Source: Mesorhizobium sp. 113-3-3 (lineage in GTDB: Bacteria; Pseudomonadota; Alphaproteobacteria; Rhizobiales; Rhizobiaceae). From it: 64,000 nucleotides of DNA. A program made the position numbers and the translations under genes. The notes beneath the pieces are model-generated. The model did no database searches. It saw only the letters and a program-made list of their open reading frames with translations, and was not told the origin of the DNA. Of the stretch, positions 20,143 to 28,656 are shown piece after piece (position 1 is the first letter of the stretch; each line of letters begins with the position of its first letter). The DNA lies in assembly GCF_016756495.1 (NCBI RefSeq), contig NZ_AP023244.1, forward strand, positions 289,700 to 353,699, read 5' to 3'.

Positions 20143-20156
20143 GGTGGCGCCCTCCA

Positions 20157-23100
20157 TCAGGCCGCCATCGTCTGGGGCGAGGGCATGACGTGGATGACCC
20201 TCGCGCTCGTCATCAGAACGATCAGGCCCTGTTCGGCGCCGGTCATGTCGAGATAGGCCCGAACCTGAGCCCGATAATGATCGAGCGTCTGCGGGCCGGG
20301 GTTCACGTCGCTCTTCCAGTCCACAACCACCAACGGTCGGCCGTCCGGAGCGATCGTCAGAGCATCCGCGATGCCGGCGGTCGCGACGAGTTCGGCATCT
20401 CCACGACGAAGGGTATAGATCGGGAATTCGGCGAGCAGCGCAGGCCGCAGGGCAGCGATCTCAGGCAGGGCCAGTGTCCGTGTGACACAAAGCGCAAGTT
20501 CGTCGGCAGTGAGCCCGTTCGTCGGATCGGGGGAAGGGGCCTTGCCGAGCGCACGGATGAGAGCTTCGGCCCGCGCGCGGAGCGTCCCTGCAGCTTCGTC
20601 ACATTCTCCGGTGAGCACCTCTTCCATGAGCTTGTGCAGGATGAGACCGCGTTCGCGCCCGCCCTGGATCAGTGCAGAAGTTTCGAGCTCGGGCGCCGGA
20701 CCATCCTCCGGGCCGACCCAGACGTCTGGTTCCTCTGACTGAAGCACTGGGCTGGTCGCGTTCTCGTCGCGGCTCGGCGCAAGCCATGTCAGGCGAAGCT
20801 GCCGGCTGGCGATCGCGCTGGCCTCGACGGCGAATTGCTCGCGCGTCTGATCATTGCCTTCATCAACTCTCACTGCAATCGGATCGAGGGGCAGATGCGA
20901 CGCGTCGAGGGCCGGAAGCGCGGTGAGCGACAGATCGACCAGACCGATCCAGGCCGACTTGGAAGGCACCACATCGAGCCGCGGCAGCACCAGGAGCTCC
21001 CGAGCACGTGTCGCTGCGACATACCAGAGCCTAACCCGCTCGCGATCCAGCTCATCCTTCTCAGCCTGGCGGACCATGTCGTAGCCGGATGGCGGAACGC
21101 CGAGGATCGGGCAGTAGAAGGTGTCGGTCAGGCGATCGATCACGGCGCTGTCGGGCGCCATAACACCTGTCATGGTGTTGATGGGAATGACGACGGGCCA
21201 TTCGAGGCCCTTCGCCGCGTGAATGGTGTAGAGGGCGACGGCTTCCTCCTGCGCATCGGGGCGGCCTTCGACCGCGCGGGCCTCCTCGGTCCAGGCAGCG
21301 GTCATTGCCTCGGAGAAGGCCCGCAGGCCGCGCACGGCGAAGCTGGTCGAAAGACTGAGGTAAAGATCGACATTGGCGAGTGCGCGCTCGGCCTGACCTC
21401 GATGACGGTCGAAGAGAATCGGTCGGACTCGAAAGACGTCCACCGCCTGCGAAAGAAGGTCGTGCGGCGTCGTGCTGTTGCCGCGCCGTTGGAGCGCCTG
21501 CAGCCGTTCGATAACATCGCGGGCCAGCGGATGGTTGATTGTCGCGGGATCGACGCCGAGGTCGAAGCGCGGAGTCCGGTCGGGATCCTCCTCGGACCGC
21601 GGAAGAGTCCAGACGATGTCGAGCAAATCTTCTTCGCTGATGCCTACCAATGGGCCACGCAGCAGCGCCCCGAGCGCCAGCGTGTCGCGGCGATCGGCGA
21701 GCGTCCGCGTCAATGCGATGAGGTCCTGCACTTCTTGCCGGCGGAACAGTCCCTTGCCGGCTTGGGTCGCGACCGGGATACCGCGTCGCTCGAGAGCTTC
21801 CTCATACCGCCAGAGGTCTGCGCCGGTCGGGGCGAGCAGAGCGATGTCGCCGGGCTGGCAAGGGCGGTCCTCGCCGGTCTTGCGGTCGAGGACGGGATGG
21901 CTGCCGATCATCCGGGCACAGAGTTCAGCCACTGCGTCGGCCTCGGCGTCGCGTTGTTGCTCGGCGCTGGCCTTGCCGCTCTCGTCGGCCACAGCGATGT
22001 CCAGCGCGGCGACGCAAAGGCCATCGTCGCGATCGTCGTGGAAAGGATCGAGCGCAGTGAAGCCGGGCTGACCATCGGCCGACAGGATGGCCTCGAACCG
22101 TTCGTTGACGAAGGTGAGGATCGAAGCGCGGGAGCGGAAATTGGTCGAGATCGACACAAGGCCATCCGCGTCCTGAATCGAAAAGGCAGTGCGGGCCTGG
22201 ACATAGGCGCCGACGTCCGCGCCACGGAAGCGATAGATCGCCTGTTTGGGGTCGCCGACGAGAAAAAGGGCGCCGGGGCGGATTCGGAAGCTGGTCCAGT
22301 CCTGCGGATCGTCGCCGGGATCTCCGCACAGGCGCCAGAAGATTTCCGCCTGAAGCGGATCGGTGTCCTGGAACTCATCGACGAGAACCCGTGCGTAGCG
22401 CTGTCCGAGCGCCTGCCGCACGGCCCCATGATCGCGCAGCAGGTCGCGCGCGGCGTGGATGAGATCGTCGAAATCGAGCTGGGCGCTTGCGCGCTTGTGT
22501 TCGCGGTAGCGTTGCAGGATGGGCCGGGCTTCGTCGATCAACGCCGACAGCACTTGAGCGGAGGCGGCCTGAAGCAGCACGGTCCAGGCGGTGCAGCAGG
22601 CCTCGTACAGCCCACCGGCCGCGTCGTTCAGCCTGTCGCCGTCCGCCTTGGAAAGGCCCGCCTGCTTGGCGGCGGCGGCCCATTTGCCCTTCTTTCGGTA
22701 GGAGGAGAAGCTGCCCGACTTGGTGCACAGGTCCGGATGTGGGCAGGAGACCAGCAATCCTACCAGGCCTGCGGGCGTGGCGGCGTCCGTAGCGGACGGC
22801 AGAGCCGCTGCCATTTCGGACAGGCGCGAGGCTATAACTTCCGTTTCTGGCTCATGAACGCCCGCCGTCTGCATGAATGCCAGGAGGTGGGCGGCTGCCA
22901 GCCGAAATGTCTGAAGATGGTCAGCGAGCGGGGTCACCGCCGGCGCCACAAGGCTTCTGCGGCGACGGAGAGCTTCAGCGATTTTGTGCATCAGCGCTAC
23001 GGTTTCGCCCGGGCTATGCAGCACCATCTCAGCCAGGATGCCGTCTTGGTCGCCGGACAAGCGCTCGCGCAGCCAGCCATCGACGATTTCGAGGAAGGCG

Positions 23101-23552
23101 AGATCGGCCTGATTGCGGTCCATGACGGCGGCGCCCGGATCGATATCCGCTTCCGCCGGGTAGGGCTTGATCAGCCGCTGGCAGAAGCCGTGGATTGTCG
23201 AGCAAGTCATCTCGTCGATCGCGGCGCTGGCCGAGATCAGATTGTCGCGCTGTGGGGGCGAGAGGCCGTCGGGCAGGGCGATGCGCAGTTCGGGTGCGAT
23301 ATGGCCTGCGGCCAGATCGGCGACGAAATCCCGGACGCGCGAAAGGAGTTCGCTCGCGGCCAGTTCGGTGAAGGTGACCGCAGCGATCGCGCGCGGCGCG
23401 ACGCCCTGCGCCAGCATGACGGCGATACGCCCGGCCATCACAGCGGTCTTACCCGATCCTGCGCCGGCTTCGACCAGGATGGAGCGATCATGACAGCTGA
23501 TCGCATCGCGCCGGGCGCCGTCATCCTTGAGGATCTTCATGCTGCTCATCAT
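20157..23552 (-). CDS. UvrD/AddA-like SF1 helicase with RecB-type nuclease domain (BREX-linked)
   Basis: This 1131-aa protein has the full SF1A helicase set: Walker A EAGAGSGKTA (28-37), VDEFQDTDPLQ (391-401), GDPKQAIYRFRGAD (433-446), STNFRS, YTIHAAKGLEWP and YVAATRARELL. At the C-terminus, GIADAL (D1063) and VVVDWKSD (D1078, K1080) form a RecB-family PD-(D/E)XK nuclease site. This is the architecture of AddA, which unwinds and degrades DNA ends. The start overlaps the upstream AddB-like stop (ATGA), and its stop abuts the downstream helicase. It is separate from the housekeeping addAB pair expected on the chromosome, so a defence role is likely but inferred. Confidence 0.9.
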   Translation of the reverse strand: MMSSMKILKDDGARRDAISCHDRSILVEAGAGSGKTAVMAGRIAVMLAQGVAPRAIAAVTFTELAASELLSRVRDFVADLAAGHIAPELRIALPDGLSPPQRDNLISASAAIDEMTCSTIHGFCQRLIKPYPAEADIDPGAAVMDRNQADLAFLEIVDGWLRERLSGDQDGILAEMVLHSPGETVALMHKIAEALRRRRSLVAPAVTPLADHLQTFRLAAAHLLAFMQTAGVHEPETEVIASRLSEMAAALPSATDAATPAGLVGLLVSCPHPDLCTKSGSFSSYRKKGKWAAAAKQAGLSKADGDRLNDAAGGLYEACCTAWTVLLQAASAQVLSALIDEARPILQRYREHKRASAQLDFDDLIHAARDLLRDHGAVRQALGQRYARVLVDEFQDTDPLQAEIFWRLCGDPGDDPQDWTSFRIRPGALFLVGDPKQAIYRFRGADVGAYVQARTAFSIQDADGLVSISTNFRSRASILTFVNERFEAILSADGQPGFTALDPFHDDRDDGLCVAALDIAVADESGKASAEQQRDAEADAVAELCARMIGSHPVLDRKTGEDRPCQPGDIALLAPTGADLWRYEEALERRGIPVATQAGKGLFRRQEVQDLIALTRTLADRRDTLALGALLRGPLVGISEEDLLDIVWTLPRSEEDPDRTPRFDLGVDPATINHPLARDVIERLQALQRRGNSTTPHDLLSQAVDVFRVRPILFDRHRGQAERALANVDLYLSLSTSFAVRGLRAFSEAMTAAWTEEARAVEGRPDAQEEAVALYTIHAAKGLEWPVVIPINTMTGVMAPDSAVIDRLTDTFYCPILGVPPSGYDMVRQAEKDELDRERVRLWYVAATRARELLVLPRLDVVPSKSAWIGLVDLSLTALPALDASHLPLDPIAVRVDEGNDQTREQFAVEASAIASRQLRLTWLAPSRDENATSPVLQSEEPDVWVGPEDGPAPELETSALIQGGRERGLILHKLMEEVLTGECDEAAGTLRARAEALIRALGKAPSPDPTNGLTADELALCVTRTLALPEIAALRPALLAEFPIYTLRRGDAELVATAGIADALTIAPDGRPLVVVDWKSDVNPGPQTLDHYRAQVRAYLDMTGAEQGLIVLMTSARVIHVMPSPQTMAA

Positions 23553-26203
23553 TCCGCCTCCCAAACCTGAGTGAGATCGCCGAGCCGCTCGGTCGCGGCG
23601 GGTAGCTTGCGTTTGCAATAAGTGGCGCCAGCGTTTGCCGGCAGGGCGAAGGCGAGATCGTCATAGTCGCCTCCGGTATCCGGACCCGGCAGCGCAGCGC
23701 CGCTCGCGAACGTCACTCGCGCCGCGCGCAGAAAACCCGAGATCTCGGCCAGTACGGCCTCGGGGTCGTCAAGCTGGAGATCCAGCGGTTCACGCGGGTA
23801 GAGTAGGGAGGCGCTGATCGCGATGTGGTCGCCCAGCAGCGCCTTGACGGCGAAAGCATAGAGGCAGCGCTGAAGCTCCCGCCCACCGTTCAGGCGGATA
23901 TCGCCCTTGGGTGGCTTGCCGGTCTTGTAGTCGCGCACGAGTGCCCGGCTGCCGTCACCAGCAATGTCAAGCCGGTCGATGTAGCCTGCGATGCGAAATC
24001 CGGTGTCCGGGATGGTCACCGGCGTACTCGCGTCCCAGGGAAGTGCCGCCTCTGACTTCGGCTCGGATCCGCCAAACGGGACTTCCCCATAGGATCGGCT
24101 GCCCGGCAGATGATCGTCGCCATAGGCGAGCGCCTGCCCGGCAAGAACTCGGGCATCGCCGAGCGTGCGGCCCCAGATAACAGCGGGGGGAACGGGGCGC
24201 TCGCTTTCCCATTCGGCAGACACCGCACCGGCGGCCTCGGATACGGCAGCCTCGATGGCCGATGTATCGGCCGCCGCCAGGCCGCCAGTCACTTCGAGGA
24301 TTCGCAAAGCGCGGTCGAGCACGAGATGGATGAGATCGCCGGCTTGCAGCGCGTCGAGCACAAGGGGTTCGGTGCTGCTTTGCGGGGCCTTCCAGCCGAG
24401 GGCATAGCGCCAGAGGAAACCGAGCGGACTGCGCAGCAGCATCTTGAGAGAGCTCGCCGACTGGGTTCGGTCGAGGATCGCGAGAATGAGGGGATGATCA
24501 GGCCGGACCAGGCCGTCATGGGATGTCATCTCGGCGAGGCGCCAGTCTCGCCAGCAGGCACGCGCACTCAATGCCCGCGGATCGCCTGCGAATTCCTGCG
24601 GCCGCGCCATCAATCGATCGGTCTCGCTGAAGGCATGCGCGGGAACGGCGTTGCGGCGCAGATAGGTTTCGTCGCCATAGGCGGCGAGCAGGGGGCTTCG
24701 GCCAAGCAGTCGACCGTCGCTATCGCGCCGGGCGCGGGAGAGGGAGACTTCGCCGCTCGTGGTGGCGAGGATGGTCTCGAAATCGCGGCGATCGGCAAGG
24801 TTGACGGGAAGCGGGTCGAGCTCTGCGGTGGGGATGATGTGATCGGGGATCAACCGGTCCTCGGCGATCCCGCGAGGCCAGCGTGAGGAGTTAAGGCCGA
24901 TCAGCCGAACGAAACGCCGGGGTGATGCGGCCAGCGCGCTGGCCGGCATCCAGGCTACGGAGACGCAAGCCTCCAGACCATCATCCTGTTTCAGCGCCTC
25001 GAGTGTGCTGTCGATCGACGCGGCAGGCCCTGCCAGCAGCGCCTTGCGCCAGATGGACAAGGCGCGACCCTTCAGGAAGGCTTCGCCCGTTTGCTGCGCC
25101 GCGGCCGGCCCCTTTCCCAGCAGATCGACCACAGCGCGCAGCGCGGGAACGTGGTCCATGCCATCGGACCAATCGTTCGGCTTGAGACGCGCCAACAGGC
25201 GGTTCCAGGCGGAACGCGTGGACAAAGGAGCATCGCTCGGCAGAACGCGCAGCCAGCCTTCAGGGAGGGAGGCCAAGGGACCAGAATCCCGGCACAGCGC
25301 TACGAGACGGCGCAGACGCGACTGCGACAGCCCACGCACGACGATGTCGGCGAGCGCCGCGGCCGCCTGTCCCTCACGCGTGGTGACCGCCCGGACGCCG
25401 TGAACGAAATGTAGGTCAATATTGGTGTCGGCGCGTAGCGCCAGGAAGTGATCGTCGTAGTCCGCGGGCGAGGCGGTGGCGATGGCGATGTTGGAAGCCG
25501 CAACCCCCGAGGCCAGCAGCGACCGCACCCAGCGCATGGCCTCGATGGCTTCGTGATAGGCTGTCGCCGCACTGATGGAACTGAGTGCCGGCGCTTCGGG
25601 CGCGCCGCGCGAAATGTTGACGCCGGTGGCTGGCAGCCAGGCGGGGACGGCTCGCGGTCCGGCCGTCCATTGCACTGGAATATGTGCGACGAGCCCCTTC
25701 AGCAATGGCCGCCAGCAGAGCGACAACTCGGTGAGGCCAGCGATCTCCATCGGGCCGAGAACGGCGGGCGCATGGGCGATGCGGCTGGTCGCGGCGGCGA
25801 CGATGTCAATCGGGCGCATCATGCCGGGCGGAAGCTGATCGAGGACAGCAGCTTCCAGCCGAGCGATGGCCTCAAGTCGCGGATGGTCTGCCGCGCGAGC
25901 TGCCAGGTGAATGCCCGCACGCCAGGCCTTGTGTAGCGTGTCGGCGGCCGCGTCGATCATGCCGGGAAGTGCCTTAATGCTTTCCAACTCTCCCATCGGC
26001 GTCGTGGGCAGGACCGCCTGGATGGCCGAGCGTAGCGTATCGGCGTCGATCGGACGCGCGAAGCCGCCGGCGAGTCGCACTGCTGCCTGCTCGAAAGACA
26101 TGATCTGAAGGCCATGATGACCGTCCCGAGCCGCCGCGAGGCGGCCCTCCCGCATGGCGAGACGGCCGTGGACGATAAGGGTGGATCGACTCGCTGCGGC
26201 CAT
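23549..26203 (-). CDS. AddB-like PD-(D/E)XK nuclease subunit (BREX-linked)
   Basis: This 884-aa protein resembles AddB. The C-terminal RecB-type nuclease site reads AGYIDRLDI (D743) and VRDYKTGKP (D758, K760), preceded by SASSLKMLLRSPLGFLWRY. The N-terminal two thirds would be the inactivated helicase-like part: I see no Walker A motif there. Canonical AddB proteins hold an Fe-S cluster with several C-terminal cysteines. Only one Cys (TYCKRK) is seen near the end, so the cluster is probably absent. At 884 aa it is shorter than typical AddB. It is translationally coupled to the AddA-like gene and lies 19 bases behind the 47-aa gene. Confidence 0.87.
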   Translation of the reverse strand: MAAASRSTLIVHGRLAMREGRLAAARDGHHGLQIMSFEQAAVRLAGGFARPIDADTLRSAIQAVLPTTPMGELESIKALPGMIDAAADTLHKAWRAGIHLAARAADHPRLEAIARLEAAVLDQLPPGMMRPIDIVAAATSRIAHAPAVLGPMEIAGLTELSLCWRPLLKGLVAHIPVQWTAGPRAVPAWLPATGVNISRGAPEAPALSSISAATAYHEAIEAMRWVRSLLASGVAASNIAIATASPADYDDHFLALRADTNIDLHFVHGVRAVTTREGQAAAALADIVVRGLSQSRLRRLVALCRDSGPLASLPEGWLRVLPSDAPLSTRSAWNRLLARLKPNDWSDGMDHVPALRAVVDLLGKGPAAAQQTGEAFLKGRALSIWRKALLAGPAASIDSTLEALKQDDGLEACVSVAWMPASALAASPRRFVRLIGLNSSRWPRGIAEDRLIPDHIIPTAELDPLPVNLADRRDFETILATTSGEVSLSRARRDSDGRLLGRSPLLAAYGDETYLRRNAVPAHAFSETDRLMARPQEFAGDPRALSARACWRDWRLAEMTSHDGLVRPDHPLILAILDRTQSASSLKMLLRSPLGFLWRYALGWKAPQSSTEPLVLDALQAGDLIHLVLDRALRILEVTGGLAAADTSAIEAAVSEAAGAVSAEWESERPVPPAVIWGRTLGDARVLAGQALAYGDDHLPGSRSYGEVPFGGSEPKSEAALPWDASTPVTIPDTGFRIAGYIDRLDIAGDGSRALVRDYKTGKPPKGDIRLNGGRELQRCLYAFAVKALLGDHIAISASLLYPREPLDLQLDDPEAVLAEISGFLRAARVTFASGAALPGPDTGGDYDDLAFALPANAGATYCKRKLPAATERLGDLTQVWEAE

Positions 26204-26222
26204 CTCATTCTCCTTGCCCGGG

Positions 26223-26366
26223 TTACTTCTTGTTCGGTCGCAGAGCCAGCGCCGACGCTGCCGCGCTCTTGGCAGCGCTGCTGCTGTTGGGATCTCGCAG
26301 AACCTTTGAGGCTGCGGTCGCCGCTTTCTTGCTGATCACTTCACGGTTTGGACTATGCTTCGGCAT
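26223..26366 (-). CDS. 47-aa basic Ala/Lys-rich small protein heading the helicase-nuclease operon
   Basis: ATG 26366 to TAA encodes MPKHSPNREVISKKAATAAS followed by a similar Ala/Ser/Lys-rich stretch ending RPNKK. GAGGGAAGG precedes the start by a few bases, a strong ribosome site. The protein is strongly basic, with no Cys, Trp or membrane segment. It could be a small DNA-binding or helical accessory protein. It is the first gene of the leftward operon, directly opposite brxR. I recognise no function. Confidence 0.65.
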   Translation of the reverse strand: MPKHSPNREVISKKAATAASKVLRDPNSSSAAKSAAASALALRPNKK

Positions 26367-26432
26367 TGCCTTCCCTCGCGAAGCTCTCGCCCATCACCAT
26401 TGACGGCCGCCTGAGATGGGAATATTCGTTAC

Positions 26433-26470
26433 ACGGGTAAATTCGATATGTCCATATAGTTTTTATCCGT
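26433..26470. promoter_or_regulatory. nested inverted repeats in the brxR/helicase divergent promoter
   Basis: ACGGGTAAA (26433-26441) and TTTATCCGT (26462-26470) are near-perfect inverted arms with one mismatch. Between them lies the palindrome ATATGTCCATAT (26446-26457). The cluster ends 24 bases upstream of the brxR start in an A+T-rich stretch. WYL-type BrxR regulators are known to bind inverted repeats upstream of BREX operons, so this is the best operator candidate. Confidence 0.65.
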
Positions 26471-26494
26471 ATCTGGAAGAAAATGGGAGTAAGC

Positions 26495-27418
26495 ATGTCA
26501 GAAGGCGCAACGGTGCTGAAATGGGGCGTGGAGCGCCGCCTCGAATTCATCGAGTTCCGCCTGTTCTGGGAAGGCGGGGTCAATCGCTCCGACATCATCG
26601 GGATGTTCGATGTGTCCGTTCCGCAGGCGTCCAAGGATTTGACGCTCTATCAGGAGCGTGCGCCGGAGAATGCAATCTATGACAAGAGTGCCAAGCGTTA
26701 TGTCGCAAGCCCGCAGTTTTCGCCGATTTTCCTGAAGCCCGATCCCGATAGCTATCTTTCGCGCTTGCGCTCGCTAGGAGAGGGGCTGGCCGATCCGGGC
26801 GAATCCTGGATTGCCCATCCCCCCGAGACCGACATAGCGCTGACACCGCACCGCGAAGTTGATTCAAGTGTTTTGAAAGCGATCCTTGGTGCTGTCCGCG
26901 AAAACCGCTCGATCGAGGTCCATTACCAGTCGATGAGCAGTAGGCGTACCGATCCGACGTGGCGCCGGATGACACCGCATGCCTTCGGCTATGACGGCTT
27001 TCGTTGGCACGCTCGCGCCTATTGTCATATCGACGACAAGTTCAAGGACTTCCTGCTGCCTCGCATTCTCGGCGTACGCAATATGGACGTTCCCGGTCCA
27101 ACTGGCGATCAAGACGCGCTATGGAAGAAGACCTTTGACATTGAGATCGGCCCTCATCCGAGTCTGACATTGAGCCAGCGTGCAGTGGTGGCCAAGGACT
27201 ACGGCATGACCAACGAGCGCGCCGTTCTGACGGTTCGCTACGCGATGCTATTCTATGTGCTCAAACGCTTGGGTCTCTTGGGGGATGCGAGCCAGCAAGA
27301 TCCCCGTGCGCAGCATATTGTGGCGCTGAATGCGCACGAGACTGAGCGGGCGTTAAGGCGTGCCGAATTCGAGTTCGGGGAAGTCGAGCAAGCTCCAACA
27401 GTCAGCGGGAATGCTTGA
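26495..27418 (+). CDS. brxR: WYL-domain transcriptional regulator BrxR
   Basis: The 307-aa protein from ATG 26495 has an N-terminal winged helix-turn-helix (about residues 10-70, VNRSDIIGMFDVSVPQASKD) and a central WYL domain (about 120-210, IEVHYQSMSS and MTPHAFGYDGFRWHARAYC). A C-terminal dimerisation region follows. Homologues upstream of BREX operons are repressors that bind inverted repeats, and their WYL domain may sense a nucleic-acid-like ligand. GGGAG precedes the start. The stop overlaps the brxA start (TGATG), so it belongs to the BREX operon. Confidence 0.9.
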   Translation: MSEGATVLKWGVERRLEFIEFRLFWEGGVNRSDIIGMFDVSVPQASKDLTLYQERAPENAIYDKSAKRYVASPQFSPIFLKPDPDSYLSRLRSLGEGLADPGESWIAHPPETDIALTPHREVDSSVLKAILGAVRENRSIEVHYQSMSSRRTDPTWRRMTPHAFGYDGFRWHARAYCHIDDKFKDFLLPRILGVRNMDVPGPTGDQDALWKKTFDIEIGPHPSLTLSQRAVVAKDYGMTNERAVLTVRYAMLFYVLKRLGLLGDASQQDPRAQHIVALNAHETERALRRAEFEFGEVEQAPTVSGNA

Positions 27419-28035
27419 TGGAGAGCGCAGCACAGCGACCTTACCTCATGTCCTTCGGGACGGGCGGGCTGTTCATAAATGAGAGTGTTGCCGTCGCTCG
27501 TGTGCATGCGCCCGCTGAAAGCTGGGATGCGACGGCTGTGAAGGCCCGACAGAGTGGCGCATTCCCGGTGCGGAAGGCGAGCTCGGCACAGCGTTCGATT
27601 CGTGAGATCGTTAACCGGCTGACCCGGCTTTCCGCCGATGAGCTAGCGCTCCTTATTGACGGAGAGCGGAGCGAGCAGGCAGCGCTGCTATGGCTTGCTA
27701 GCTGCCGCGCTTACCGGTTCATCGGAGAATTCGCGGTGGAGGTGCTGAACGAGCGCTTTCTGTCGCTCCGTACCGATCTCGCCTACGATGACTTCGATAC
27801 TTTCTTGGCGGCTAAGGCGGAATGGTCGCAGAAGCTGGCAGGCCTGTCGAACACGACGAGAGCCAAGCTGCGCGCTGTTCTCTTTCGCCTCATGCGGGAG
27901 GCTGAGATCCTGTCTCCGGATGGTCGGATCCTCGGCGCGATGCTGTCGGCCCGGGTGTTGACCACTATACAGGCCGATCATTCCGACGAACTTCGGTTCT
28001 TCCCGGGCGCCGAACGGCAGGTGGGGAGAAATTGA
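27418..28035 (+). CDS. brxA: BREX protein BrxA (DUF1819)
   Basis: This 205-aa protein matches the DUF1819 family, the small DNA-binding BrxA of type 1 BREX. Typical segments are the N-terminal SFGTGGLFINESV, the helical ASCRAYRFIGEFAVEVLNER (about 92-111), and the C-terminal EAEILSPDGRILGAML. ATG 27418 overlaps the brxR stop. An upstream TTG codon is not needed. Its role in exclusion is not fully understood. It is the first of the core genes in canonical order. Confidence 0.93.
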   Translation: MESAAQRPYLMSFGTGGLFINESVAVARVHAPAESWDATAVKARQSGAFPVRKASSAQRSIREIVNRLTRLSADELALLIDGERSEQAALLWLASCRAYRFIGEFAVEVLNERFLSLRTDLAYDDFDTFLAAKAEWSQKLAGLSNTTRAKLRAVLFRLMREAEILSPDGRILGAMLSARVLTTIQADHSDELRFFPGAERQVGRN

Positions 28036-28037
28036 CG

Positions 28038-28649
28038 ATGACGCGAATGGAAATGGCTGTGGTTCCGAAAGACCGGTTCGAGCGACTGCTCAAGGTGATC
28101 GCGAGTCAGCGCTTTCTGAAGAAGCAGGGTCTGGGAAATGAGGTGCCGTTCTTTATCTGCCCATATCCGGCGGATGAGGCCGTAGCCATGGAGGCGATGC
28201 GCGCGAGTCTCATCAATCAGTTGGAAAGCCGAGGGGTGCGAGCGTTCGAGATCAACTTGTACGATCTCAGCATCGCGCTGCTGCGCGAGAGGGGTATCTG
28301 GGATGAGGTTCTCGCGGTCGAGCCCGGCATCAGTAAGGACGAGCTCAAGGAGCTCCTTCAGGGGGTTCTCGATCCCGAAACGCACTTGATTCCTGAAATC
28401 GGCGCGCGCTTGTCGGACCAGGAGTTCGATGTTCTGTTCTTGTCAGGGGTGGGCGAAGTCTACCCTTACATCCGGTCGCACAACGTGCTCAACAATCTCC
28501 AAAGCACGGCCAAGGAAAAACCGACGGTGATGTTCTTTCCGGGGACCTACACCCATGGCTTGGCCACGGGTGCGTCGCTCGACCTGTTTGGCATTTTGCG
28601 TGACGACAAATACTACCGTGCGTTCAATATAATGCATTACGAAATCTGA
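28038..28649 (+). CDS. brxB: BREX protein BrxB (DUF1788)
   Basis: The 203-aa protein matches DUF1788. It has VPFFICPYPADEAVAM near the N-terminus, FEINLYDLSIALL in the middle, LSGVGEVYPYIRSHNVLNNL (about 138-157), and the end FFPGTYTHGLATGASLDLFG. BrxB is a core type 1 BREX component required for defence in studied systems. GGGGAGAA lies about eight bases before ATG 28038. It is spaced seven bases from brxC. Confidence 0.94.
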   Translation: MTRMEMAVVPKDRFERLLKVIASQRFLKKQGLGNEVPFFICPYPADEAVAMEAMRASLINQLESRGVRAFEINLYDLSIALLRERGIWDEVLAVEPGISKDELKELLQGVLDPETHLIPEIGARLSDQEFDVLFLSGVGEVYPYIRSHNVLNNLQSTAKEKPTVMFFPGTYTHGLATGASLDLFGILRDDKYYRAFNIMHYEI

Positions 28650-28656
28650 GGGGGAC

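Noticed and set aside
20835..23570. 911-codon plus-strand frame opposite the AddA-like gene
   Set aside because: Shadow frame; the minus strand carries all SF1 helicase and nuclease motifs.
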